From: an uncultured Ruminococcus sp.
Lineage (GTDB): Bacteria; Bacillota; Clostridia; Oscillospirales; Acutalibacteraceae
Length of the DNA: 41,218 nucleotides
NCBI GenBank assembly: GCA_902802985.1
Contig: CADCOE010000062.1
Coordinates: 1 to 41,218 of the forward strand
Direction of reading: 5' to 3'
Below are positions 9,316 through 17,362 of this stretch, one piece after another; within the stretch, counting starts at the first letter, position 1, and the number at the start of each line of letters is the position of its first letter. Both the position numbers and the translations under genes were made by a program. The notes below the pieces were generated by a model. It made no database searches. It saw nothing but the letters and a program-made list of their open reading frames with translations, and was not told the origin of the DNA.

Positions 9316-10439
9316 ACAGATACTCTCTCCTTTTGGCTGTATTCCCGATCCAGAACGGGAAGAAGCTCGGGCTGCACGTTTTTTAAAAGATACTTTTCAT
9401 TTAAACCCACTGTAGACAGCAATTTTTGATATACCGAAGGCGATGACAGCACCGCATTGATTTGACGGTAAATATCATCGGGACGATCCTTGTCAAACAA
9501 TACAATACCACCGTCCTCTGCCAAATCACGATGTCCCTTGACATCCGACAGGACGCAGGGCAATCCGCAGTACAATGCTTCCATTACATTAAAAGGCATT
9601 CCTTCCATTTTGGAGGCTGAAAGCAATAAATCGGCACTGCGGCAAAGCAAATTGATGTCCTCTCTGTAACCAAGAAATCTCACTTTTCCACCAAGCTCAT
9701 ATCGTTCCGCAAGCCGGCGGCAATCTTCAAGACAGCCGCCCTCACCGGCAAACACAAGAATGAGATCACGGTGATTTTTTAAAAGACGATCAAAAACTTC
9801 AATGAGAACTTTCTGATTTTTTCTTGCGGAAAACTCCCCGATGCATAACAGTATTCTGGTATGATCGTCAGCCCCCAGACTTTGTCGGATACGCTGCCGT
9901 TCGCTGTTCGACACCGGCGGAAATTTTTCCGGACACAATCCCATACCGCTTATATAATGTAAGATTTTTCCAAGACGATATTTTTTAGCCAAATCATAAT
10001 CCTCTCTATTCATCACTACCAGATGTTGAACCGGAGATTTTGTCATCCTTTCACACGCCAATATCATTTTTTGTGTGAAATCATTTTTTTCAGAGAATAT
10101 ATATCCGTGGCAAATATGAACATAATAAGGTTTGGTTCCCGATAAAAGCATCAGTGCCGCACGAACAGCCACCCCCGCCAGCGTGGTGTTGGAATAAATA
10201 ATCGAATAATTACCATTCTGAATGATTTTTTTCAAGCGAAAAATCGTTCCGATATTATCGGGGGACAGAGGATTTTTGGTAAAATGCAAATCAAAACATC
10301 GGTCGATCAACGGATCATCCGTACTTCCCTGTACGGCAATATGTACTTCATACCCTTGTGACTTAAAATACTGCAGATAGGGAAGATGGAAATTGAGTAT
10401 GTGCGACACTCTCGATGCACAAATCAATATTTTTTTCAT
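9312..10439 (-). CDS. Family 4 glycosyltransferase
   Basis: Cytoplasmic retaining glycosyltransferase (GT4, GT-B fold) of 375 residues that probably adds a sugar to a lipid-linked surface polymer. The N-terminal half holds the acceptor-side fold with the ICHGYIF segment. The C-terminal half has the nucleotide-sugar site, seen as GEFSARKNQ and the EGMPFNVMEAL motif with its E-x7-E pair. It starts 24 nt after the ABC ATPase gene, with AAGGGG 7 nt before the ATG, and overlaps the next gene by four bases. Donor and acceptor cannot be told from sequence. Confidence 0.9.
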   Translation of the reverse strand: MKKILICASRVSHILNFHLPYLQYFKSQGYEVHIAVQGSTDDPLIDRCFDLHFTKNPLSPDNIGTIFRLKKIIQNGNYSIIYSNTTLAGVAVRAALMLLSGTKPYYVHICHGYIFSEKNDFTQKMILACERMTKSPVQHLVVMNREDYDLAKKYRLGKILHYISGMGLCPEKFPPVSNSERQRIRQSLGADDHTRILLCIGEFSARKNQKVLIEVFDRLLKNHRDLILVFAGEGGCLEDCRRLAERYELGGKVRFLGYREDINLLCRSADLLLSASKMEGMPFNVMEALYCGLPCVLSDVKGHRDLAEDGGIVLFDKDRPDDIYRQINAVLSSPSVYQKLLSTVGLNEKYLLKNVQPELLPVLDREYSQKERVSV

Positions 10440-10463
10440 AAGGCATCCCCTTTGAATGCTGTG

Positions 10464-11300
10464 TCAAGAGCGAATGCGTGTGGGTTTCTTGGACAACTTA
10501 AGAAACTCCGTATATTTATCGCAAATTTCCCCGGTTTCGCCCATATCGACAATTTTTCCCTTGTCGAGCCATACCGCCTTTTTACATATTTTTTTAACCT
10601 GTGGGGTACTGTGCGAAACAAACAGGATCGTCGTGCCGCCCTTCAACATTTCCGCAATTCGGTTTTCACATTTTTGTTTGAACTTGGCATCGCCTACTGC
10701 CAACACCTCATCGGCAATGATGATGTCCGCATTAACACAGGTTGCAATGGCAAATCCCAGTCTTGACACCATACCGGAAGAAAAATTCTTTACAGGAACA
10801 TTCACAAATTTTTCCAGTTCGGCAAACTCAATAATTTCGTCAAATCGTCTTTTCATATACTTTTTGGTATGACCGTGCATTGCTCCCGAAAGAAAGATAT
10901 TTTCCTTTGCCGAAAGTGAGCGGTCAAAACCGCCGTTGATCTCGATCAGCGGTGCAATACTGCCGTTGACGGTGATTTCCCCTCTGACCGGTTTGATAAT
11001 ACCTGAAATCGTTTTGAGCAGTGTTGACTTACCCGAACCGTTGCGTCCGATCAATGCCAACGAGTCCCCTTTTTTTACTTTGAAGGTAATGTTTCTCAGT
11101 GCCCAAAACTCGTTGAATGCCACCTTGCCTTTTATCATATTGATAAAATATTCCTTGACACCTTCCTCGCTGTTTTTGCTGAGGTTGAACATAACCGAAA
11201 CATCGTTAACATCAATACATACATCGTCATCCTTCACTTCAGGCGCATCATCAATAATATATTGCGGCTGAAGTTCTCTGCCTGTTTTTGAAATCTCCAT
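10464..11300 (-). CDS. tagH: ABC transporter ATP-binding protein, TagH/Wzt type
   Basis: ATPase of 278 residues that powers export of a lipid-linked teichoic acid or polysaccharide. Walker A is GRNGSGKST, the signature motif FSSGMVSRLGFA, and Walker B IIIADEVLAVGD. The N-terminal lead-in (DVSVMFNLS) and PVRGEI are typical of TagH/Wzt polymer exporters. It lacks the large C-terminal carbohydrate-binding or SH3-like extension of some relatives. In-frame ATGs lie further upstream at 11321 and 11318, but GAGGTG lies 8 nt before 11300, so that ATG is chosen. The permease gene lies immediately upstream, 17 nt away. Confidence 0.92.
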   Translation of the reverse strand: MEISKTGRELQPQYIIDDAPEVKDDDVCIDVNDVSVMFNLSKNSEEGVKEYFINMIKGKVAFNEFWALRNITFKVKKGDSLALIGRNGSGKSTLLKTISGIIKPVRGEITVNGSIAPLIEINGGFDRSLSAKENIFLSGAMHGHTKKYMKRRFDEIIEFAELEKFVNVPVKNFSSGMVSRLGFAIATCVNADIIIADEVLAVGDAKFKQKCENRIAEMLKGGTTILFVSHSTPQVKKICKKAVWLDKGKIVDMGETGEICDKYTEFLKLSKKPTRIRS

Positions 11301-11317
11301 TATTATTTCACCTCGCA

Positions 11318-12097
11318 TCATATGTACAGGAAGAAACGGTCTTCCTTTTCCTTGAAGGTCACAATACCAAGAATTAGTGTAATTACGCTGTACAGAGTGG
11401 CAATAATAAAGGTTCTCTCCGACGGCATAATACCGTTCATTGTTAAATCACGGAAAATGGAAAGATAAATGTAGATGGGGTTCAACTCCCACAAAAACCG
11501 GAACTGCGTGGGAATAATATCGATCGGATAAAATATGGGAGTAAGGTACATCCACATTCTTCTGGCAATCGTGTACAAATATTCCAGATCCCTCAGGAAC
11601 GTGCCATAGGCACACAGGAACATACCCAATCCGAGGGTGAACAGATAAACATCAATCAACGGAACAAAGAAGAAAATAATATTAAAGGTGATCGGTACAC
11701 CAAAAATCAGTTCTACCGCAAAATAGGTCACCAACGAAAATAGTACCATAATAAACTGCAGCGTTACTGTTGAGATACAGAAGAAATATTTGGGCATCCT
11801 CATTTTTTTCAGAAGGGAAGCGTTAGTTACCATACTGTTCATTGCCATCTGACTGCCTGTGGTGACAAAGTTAAAGATAAGGTTGCCGCTGAACCAATAT
11901 ACGGGATAGTATGGTATGGAACGCTTGAACGCTGTAGAAAACACGATCGACATTACCACCATCAGGAGCAGCGGACTCAGCATTGACCACGCAACACCCA
12001 GAATGGATTTATAATATTTTTTCTTGAAATCACGCTTGATCACTTCAATCAAAAACGGAAAATAGTTCATAAAATCATTAAGGCTTTTTTTGAACAT
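11318..12097 (-). CDS. tagG: ABC-2 polymer export permease, TagG type
   Basis: Integral membrane permease of about 259 residues with six predicted helices, partner of the adjacent TagH-type ATPase. It belongs to the ABC-2 family (FKKKYYKSILGVAWSMLSPL near the N-terminus; MWMYLTPIFYP in the C-terminal third). The reading frame is open back to a TTG at 12139, but CAGGAG lies 8 nt before the ATG at 12097, which is preferred. It is the first gene of the five-gene minus-strand operon, whose promoter is at 12147-12175. Confidence 0.92.
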   Translation of the reverse strand: MFKKSLNDFMNYFPFLIEVIKRDFKKKYYKSILGVAWSMLSPLLLMVVMSIVFSTAFKRSIPYYPVYWFSGNLIFNFVTTGSQMAMNSMVTNASLLKKMRMPKYFFCISTVTLQFIMVLFSLVTYFAVELIFGVPITFNIIFFFVPLIDVYLFTLGLGMFLCAYGTFLRDLEYLYTIARRMWMYLTPIFYPIDIIPTQFRFLWELNPIYIYLSIFRDLTMNGIMPSERTFIIATLYSVITLILGIVTFKEKEDRFFLYI

Positions 12098-12146
12098 TGC
12101 AAATTCTCCTGACCAAATAAATAATATGTTAAGCGACAATGATTTT

Positions 12147-12175
12147 ATTATAACATCAAAGTATATTCTTGTCCA
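12147..12175 (-). promoter_or_regulatory. Promoter of the polymer-export operon
   Basis: TGGACA (12170-12175), 17-nt spacer, perfect TATAAT (12147-12152) on the minus strand. This would give a leader of about 40 nt before the permease ATG. One of the best promoters in the window. Confidence 0.75.
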
Positions 12176-12293
12176 TTGATTTTTTCACTCATTTTTTGCC
12201 AGAACTCAAAAAACACTGCACCAAGCCGCTTCTTTATCACCATACATCTCCTGTTTTGGTTATATTTCACTGATTGCCATTCAAAAAAAGGGA

Positions 12294-12322
12294 TTGACTA
12301 TATTCGGTTAATATATTAAAAT
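12294..12322 (+). promoter_or_regulatory. Promoter of the sugar-phosphate transferase gene
   Basis: TTGACT (12294-12299), 17-nt spacer, TAAAAT (12317-12322) on the plus strand, divergent from the export-operon promoter 120 bp away. The predicted transcription start is near 12329. Confidence 0.65.
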
Positions 12323-12333
12323 AAATTAATGTA

Positions 12334-13791
12334 TTGGTGTTCGTGAATAACACCCGTTTTGACAACCGATTTTCCATACCGAAAGCGGTGAATATTTTGA
12401 TACGACAAAATCAGAGCAAGCTCAACGCTATACACATTATTATAGATGTTATTCTCAGTGCTGCCAGCTGTGCCGCTTCTTACTTCGCTTTTCGATGTAT
12501 CTTTCAGGAAGACATATTACTCGAATTCAGCTATGACTATAAAATTATTATCCCCACAACGATGGCGATTGCCGCACTTCAGGTTTACTGCAACAAATCA
12601 TTTGACCTTTATCGCTCTTATCGAACATCACGATTTGTTTTTGAAATGACCAATCTGATCAAAGCGGGACTGACAGTCTTTATTTTTCTGGTAACAGCGG
12701 CTGTCATCACATCCCATTTGTTTTTGTTTCAGATCTCGATTATGTTTTATTTTTTCTTTTACACAGCATCATCGGGCATCTATCGTTTTATGCTAAGGAA
12801 AATGCTCCGTTTTATGCGAAGCAAAGGCTACAATAAAAAAACGATCGTCCTAATCGGAGCAAACAACTGTACAGAAAATTTTATCAAAAAAATTCTCCAT
12901 TCTCCTGATCTGGGCTATGAGATCGCCGGTTACTTCGATCACGCTCCCCGTCCGCAAATTCATTTGAAATATCTCGGCAGCTTTAAGGATCTAACAAAAT
13001 ATTATAAAGCATTTCCTCCCGATGAAGCCATCATTATGCTCTCGGACAAAAATCAGACGTCGCTGTCACATATTATCGCTATCTGTGAAAACTGGGGCGT
13101 CAAATTCTCGATCATTCCGAATATGTTCGCCAGCTTTTCTTCACGGATTTACATATCCAGTTTTGACGGCATCCCTGTTATGGGTATGAGAAAGGTTCCG
13201 TTAGAAAAGCCTGCCAATAAATTAATCAAGCGTTTTCTCGATATTACACTTTCATTGATTATGCTGGTAATACTGTCCCCCGTGATGCTGGTCACTGCAT
13301 TGATTATCAAAATGACCTCTCCCGGCAGCATTATCTTCCGACAGGAGCGGGTAGGCATTGGAAGCAAACCCTTTATTATGTATAAATTTCGTTCAATGCG
13401 TGTAGAAACCGAAGGTGATCTTTCAATGACCGAAAAAAACGATGACCGATGTACCCCCTTTGGCAGATTTATCAGAAAATTTAGTATTGATGAACTTCCT
13501 CAGCTCTTTAACGTTATCAAAGGCGAAATGAGCCTGGTCGGTCCTCGTCCCGAAATTCCATTTTACGTAGACAGGTTTCGGAAATCCGTGCCGCTTTATA
13601 TGGTAAAGCACTATGTCAAACCGGGCATTACAGGCTGGGCACAGGTAAACGATCTGCGGGGCGGCGATACCTCTATTCCCGAGAGGATCAAGTATGATAT
13701 TTATTACATCGAAAACTGGTCTGTACTGTTCGACTTTAAAATATTATTCCGAACACTTTTCAAGGCTGTTTTTTCGAAAAACGCACGGTAA
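12334..13791 (+). CDS. Polyprenyl-phosphate sugar-phosphate transferase (WbaP/EpsL-type)
   Basis: Membrane enzyme of up to 485 residues that moves a sugar-1-phosphate from a nucleotide sugar to undecaprenyl phosphate, starting a lipid-linked repeat unit. The N-terminal half has four to five membrane helices followed by a Rossmann-like segment (VLIGANNCTENF). The C-terminal third is the bacterial sugar transferase domain, with KRFLDI, IIFRQERVG, MYKFRSM, DELPQLFNV, SLVGPRP and KPGITGWAQV. The start is uncertain. The furthest candidate (TTG 12334) is only about 5 nt after the predicted transcription start and has no ribosome site; TTG 12397, after AAAGCGGTG, gives a 464-residue protein closer to family length. 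It lies 33 nt before the EpsG-like gene. Confidence 0.9.
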   Translation: MVFVNNTRFDNRFSIPKAVNILIRQNQSKLNAIHIIIDVILSAASCAASYFAFRCIFQEDILLEFSYDYKIIIPTTMAIAALQVYCNKSFDLYRSYRTSRFVFEMTNLIKAGLTVFIFLVTAAVITSHLFLFQISIMFYFFFYTASSGIYRFMLRKMLRFMRSKGYNKKTIVLIGANNCTENFIKKILHSPDLGYEIAGYFDHAPRPQIHLKYLGSFKDLTKYYKAFPPDEAIIMLSDKNQTSLSHIIAICENWGVKFSIIPNMFASFSSRIYISSFDGIPVMGMRKVPLEKPANKLIKRFLDITLSLIMLVILSPVMLVTALIIKMTSPGSIIFRQERVGIGSKPFIMYKFRSMRVETEGDLSMTEKNDDRCTPFGRFIRKFSIDELPQLFNVIKGEMSLVGPRPEIPFYVDRFRKSVPLYMVKHYVKPGITGWAQVNDLRGGDTSIPERIKYDIYYIENWSVLFDFKILFRTLFKAVFSKNAR

Positions 13792-13824
13792 CACACAGTG
13801 TCCGTTCACGATAGGAGTTGATTT

Positions 13825-14973
13825 TTGTTGGCGTTATATACGATCAATAACCTTCTGCTGCTGGTATGGTCAGCCATATTCTGCTTCAGAAAACCTTCTA
13901 AGGTCAAAAATATTATCTTTACGGTGATTGCTTTTTCACAGCTTTTTGCCATATCCCTGTTCCGCTATCAAATAGGCTACGACTACAATATGTATGCTGT
14001 TGGATTTCAGTTTATGAACGAAGACGGTTTTTCCAACCTTACCTATAATGACTGGGAAATCGGTTTTGTATTGATGACAAAATTGCTGGGGCTGATTTTG
14101 CCCGATTATATGTGGTATATGGGATTGATGACCGTACTTACGATCATTCCGGCAGCCATTTTTATTTGCCGGCATTCCGAAATGCCTTGGGTATCAACTA
14201 TTCTTTACGTCAATTTGTTCCTGTTCTTTATGTCGATGAATTTTGTTCGTCAGGCACTGGCACTGTCTTTGGTAATGCTGGCGTGGGAATTTTTGAAACG
14301 AAATCAATTTATTCCGTTCCTGATCATCATTTTGATTGCCTCTCTGTTCCATCAAACAGTATTGATAATGATTCCCGTCTATCTGCTCGTTAAAATGACT
14401 CCGACCTTTAAGGAACTGATCATTTATGCTTATATGCTCCTGTGGTTCTATATTTCCTCAACAGGATTTATCGACCTGATCACTAAGTTCTATCACGAAG
14501 AATATACCGGCTCGGTATTTCTGACCGAAGGCGTATCGTTTATCTATGCTATTCTCCCCGTACTATTGATAGTGTGTGCCTTTATTCTTGTCAAGGCAGG
14601 AACCATCAACGTGACCAATGAAAATAAGTATATTATCAACCTTTCACTGATTGCTTCCATCTTGATGGTCACTATGTCCAGACACAGTATTATCGAACGA
14701 CTTTCCTACTACTTTATCACTTTCGTTATCCTTCTGGTTCCCGTTATCTATCGTTCGATACGCACCAAAGGTGTTACGCTGAAACTAAGTAACACAAAAA
14801 CCATCAGTATTACCACCGAAAGACAAAAAATTGCTGCCGCCGTTCTCTTTTTGCTGGCAGTTCTAGTACTGTCCTATGCACACTTCTACTACGGTCTGAA
14901 TGAAGGGGCTCACGGCGTGGTTCCGTATGACACATGGCTTCGTTTTGAAGGCTGGGAACAACTTACAATTTGA
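13825..14973 (+). CDS. EpsG-family polysaccharide polymerase-like membrane protein
   Basis: Polytopic membrane protein of 382 residues with about ten helices. Family features are the N-terminal helix pair, FRYQIGYDYNMY, the WEIGF segment near residue 77, and FMSMNFVRQALALS in the middle. EpsG/Wzy-like proteins polymerise lipid-linked repeat units at the outer face of the membrane. The start codon is TTG (13825 or 13828) after TAGGAG. It is the second and last gene of the plus-strand pair, 33 nt after the sugar-phosphate transferase. Its pairing with an ABC exporter rather than a visible flippase is unusual. Confidence 0.85.
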   Translation: MLALYTINNLLLLVWSAIFCFRKPSKVKNIIFTVIAFSQLFAISLFRYQIGYDYNMYAVGFQFMNEDGFSNLTYNDWEIGFVLMTKLLGLILPDYMWYMGLMTVLTIIPAAIFICRHSEMPWVSTILYVNLFLFFMSMNFVRQALALSLVMLAWEFLKRNQFIPFLIIILIASLFHQTVLIMIPVYLLVKMTPTFKELIIYAYMLLWFYISSTGFIDLITKFYHEEYTGSVFLTEGVSFIYAILPVLLIVCAFILVKAGTINVTNENKYIINLSLIASILMVTMSRHSIIERLSYYFITFVILLVPVIYRSIRTKGVTLKLSNTKTISITTERQKIAAAVLFLLAVLVLSYAHFYYGLNEGAHGVVPYDTWLRFEGWEQLTI

Positions 14974-15065
14974 TATAAATTGGCTTTTTAAGCGATTTAT
15001 ATATACGAAAAAGCTGTCAAAAAAAAGAAATGATTTGTAATCTTTTACAAATTCAAATTTCACTA

Positions 15066-15095
15066 TTGACATCTTTGTAACAAATGTGGTATCAT
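15066..15095 (+). promoter_or_regulatory. Strong promoter of the small surface protein gene
   Basis: Consensus TTGACA (15066-15071), 18-nt spacer, TATCAT (15090-15095). Together with the AAGGAGG site at 15124-15130, 9 nt before the ATG, this predicts high expression. Confidence 0.75.
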
Positions 15096-15139
15096 TACGT
15101 TGTCAAAAAGCAAACAATATTTTAAGGAGGATGTTTACA

Positions 15140-15880
15140 ATGAACATTAAAAAAAGCTTTTTTGTTGCTCTTGCTGCTGTAACAGCAATTTCAACAGTTT
15201 CAGCTGTTGCTGTAAGTGCTGCTGAACTTGGTAAGTCTGAGTCAGAGACAACACAGACAAAGACAGTCGATCCTGAAAAAGATACTGACTTCGATGTAAA
15301 AGTTAACGACGTTGAAATCGATGTAACCGTTCCTGCAGGTGCTGCAGAAGCTGGTGACCTTACATTCCACGCTGATTTTGTAACTGCCAGCCCTGATGTT
15401 AAGGCTGCTATTGACGCTCTTAGCATTAAAGATGCTGACGTTCTTGATATGTACTTCACCAATGAAAAGGGTGACAGAGTTTCTTTCCAGGATAAGAAGC
15501 TAACTGTTAAGGTTAAGTCAACAAAGTATATTGAATCTTATGTATATGAAGATGCTGATAAAAAGCTCACAAAGCTTGGTGCAACAAAAGAAACAGATGG
15601 TTTGAAGTTCGTAGCTCCGCATTTCTCATACTATGTTCTTGAGAAAACAACAACTACTTCACAGGCTTCCAGTACTTCTTCACAGTCATCAACTAACAAG
15701 TCTGGTACAACTGGTTCTACTTCAAGCTCAACAGGCACAACAAGCAACACAGGTAAGGGTGACTCTGTAACAACAGGTGACGCAGCTACTGCTTCTACAG
15801 TTGCTGTATTCGCTGTAATGGGTATCGTTGCTCTTGGTACAGCAGTCGTTGCTTCTAAGATGAAGAAAACATCTAAGTAA
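15140..15880 (+). CDS. Secreted, probably abundant surface protein of unknown function
   Basis: Protein of 246 residues that I do not recognise. A signal peptide (about 1-28, cleavage after SAA) precedes one compact beta-rich domain (about 45-170). A Ser/Thr/Gly-rich linker of about 45 residues follows, then VTTGD, one hydrophobic helix and the tail KMKKTSK. This is the layout of a sortase substrate with a non-canonical motif, or of a simple membrane anchor. The ATG at 15140 has AAGGAGG 9 nt upstream; a longer frame from 15086 would start before the -10 box. Codon use (GCT, GTT, AAG, ACA) is more uniform than in neighbouring genes, which with the promoter suggests high expression. It is a single-gene unit ending at the 15931 terminator. 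Confidence 0.85.
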   Translation: MNIKKSFFVALAAVTAISTVSAVAVSAAELGKSESETTQTKTVDPEKDTDFDVKVNDVEIDVTVPAGAAEAGDLTFHADFVTASPDVKAAIDALSIKDADVLDMYFTNEKGDRVSFQDKKLTVKVKSTKYIESYVYEDADKKLTKLGATKETDGLKFVAPHFSYYVLEKTTTTSQASSTSSQSSTNKSGTTGSTSSSTGTTSNTGKGDSVTTGDAATASTVAVFAVMGIVALGTAVVASKMKKTSK

Positions 15881-15930
15881 TTCTTACTGGTTTTTGTTTT
15901 ACTTGCTTCTTGACAAAGTTTTATACCTAA

Positions 15931-15960
15931 GGGTGTTGCCGCAAGGCAATACCCTTTTTT
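15931..15960 (+). terminator. Terminator of the small surface protein gene
   Basis: A 10-bp stem, GGGTGTTGCC with GGCAATACCC (one G-T pair), around the tetraloop GCAA and followed by six Ts. It lies 50 nt after the stop codon. Confidence 0.9.
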
Positions 15961-15979
15961 GTTTGTCCCTCGTTTCCGG

Positions 15980-16008
15980 TTGACAAACCTCTGATTATGT
16001 TATATGAT
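15980..16008 (+). promoter_or_regulatory. Promoter of the TraB/GumN lipoprotein gene
   Basis: Perfect TTGACA (15980-15985), 17-nt spacer, TATGAT (16003-16008). The leader before the ATG at 16065 is about 50 nt. Confidence 0.7.
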
Positions 16009-16064
16009 GATTTTATAATTCTACGTCAATTCATACTCATTTTGGAAAGGAAGCGTTTATTGAT

Positions 16065-17210
16065 ATGAAATTACAAAAAATTATTTCCAGCTGTCTGGTG
16101 CTTGCCATTTCGTCACTTTTTATTTTAAGCGGCTGTCATCTTCACGTGATCGACGATCCCCAATCATCCCAATCAAGCTCTTCTTCCCCGACGACTTCTT
16201 CATCACGCTCAGGTGTCGTTGAGCCATCCGACAATCTTGACATTTCTCCCGATGAAATTACGCCCGCCGTATGGAAAGTGTCTGATGAAAACGGAAACTA
16301 TATCTATATGATGGGTTCCATTCACGCTGCCGATGATTCAGTGTACCATATGCCCGGCTACTTTGAAACTGCTTTTTCACAATGCGATTCTCTCGCCGTA
16401 GAAATCGACATATCAAGCGTTTTGACGGATATGACTTCTATTATTGATATGTACAAAAAAATGGCTTATACGGACGGTACAAAGATTTCTGACCATATCC
16501 CTAAGCAATCCTACGATCGCTTGGTAGAAATTTTAAAAGAAAATAACCTATATAACAATCTTTATGATAATTATAAACCTGTGCTTTGGACGTCACTAAT
16601 GGAAAATGCAGCACTAATGAAAGCTGGTCTGGATACTTCAAAAGGTGTCGATACTGTACTGATCAACCGTGCCAACAATGAAAACAAAGAAGTCCTCGAG
16701 GTAGAATCCTTTGACTTTCAGATCGATTTGCTCAATAACTTGCCGGATGAGCTGAACGCTATGCTGCTCGAACAATATGTTGCCGATGGAGCCTTTGACA
16801 AACAAGTCACTGATACCATTGAATTGTATGATCATTGGAAAAAAGGCACCCTCACGGCTGAAGCGACTGGTGCTGACACAACAGCGTCCACCAATGAGGT
16901 CAGCCTTACTCCCGAACAAGAAAAATTGTTGGAAGATTACAACAACACACTATTGGTAGAACGCAACAAAAATATGGCAAACAAAGCCGAGGAATATATG
17001 CAGAGCGATAACGTTGTTATGTTTGTGGTAGGTGCTGCTCATTTCTATGGTGACAACGGCATTCTGCAACTGATGAAAGACAAAGGATGTACCGTTATTC
17101 AGTTGACCGAAAAAGACGCTGACAAAACGCTCCAAACTTCCAAAGATATTTCTGCCGAAACACAACAAGACAGATCTGATGCACAGCTTTCCCAACAGAA
17201 TGCTGCCTAA
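16065..17210 (+). CDS. TraB/GumN-family lipoprotein
   Basis: Exported lipoprotein of 381 residues. The lipobox LSGC ends the signal peptide near residue 24, so the protein is tethered by lipid to the outer face of the membrane. After a Ser/Thr-rich linker, the TraB/GumN domain begins with PAVWKVSD and shows the family's GSIH motif, a CDSLAVEID segment, and the C-terminal GAAHFYGDNG motif. These histidines are proposed metallopeptidase-like residues in the family, but the biochemical role is not settled. AAAGGA lies about 13 nt upstream of the ATG. It is a single-gene unit with its own promoter and terminator. Confidence 0.88.
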   Translation: MKLQKIISSCLVLAISSLFILSGCHLHVIDDPQSSQSSSSSPTTSSSRSGVVEPSDNLDISPDEITPAVWKVSDENGNYIYMMGSIHAADDSVYHMPGYFETAFSQCDSLAVEIDISSVLTDMTSIIDMYKKMAYTDGTKISDHIPKQSYDRLVEILKENNLYNNLYDNYKPVLWTSLMENAALMKAGLDTSKGVDTVLINRANNENKEVLEVESFDFQIDLLNNLPDELNAMLLEQYVADGAFDKQVTDTIELYDHWKKGTLTAEATGADTTASTNEVSLTPEQEKLLEDYNNTLLVERNKNMANKAEEYMQSDNVVMFVVGAAHFYGDNGILQLMKDKGCTVIQLTEKDADKTLQTSKDISAETQQDRSDAQLSQQNAA

Positions 17211-17231
17211 ATCTATCCTATTGTCTCACTC

Positions 17232-17264
17232 ATACCGCTGTAAATCAATACAGCGGTATTTTTT
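17232..17264 (+). terminator. Terminator of the TraB/GumN gene
   Basis: A perfect 11-bp stem (ATACCGCTGTA with TACAGCGGTAT), 6-base loop, followed by a T tract. Confidence 0.9.
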
Positions 17265-17285
17265 ATGCTTATGACCCACTGAAAA

Positions 17286-17334
17286 ACGGCAAAAACGAAA
17301 AACAAGCTGTTACACTGTTTTCCGTTCTTGCCGT
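17286..17334 (-). terminator. Terminator of the glycogen operon
   Basis: A long 19-bp stem on the minus strand (ACGGCAAGAACGG with its partner, two G-U pairs), followed by TTTTTC. It lies 29 nt after the glgA stop. Confidence 0.8.
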
Positions 17335-17362
17335 TGCTTAGGTTGATGTAATTGTATTCTTG

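Noticed and set aside
15086..15139. Upstream start of the small surface protein
   Set aside because: It lies before the predicted -10 box at 15090-15095 and would place residues ahead of a perfect signal peptide.
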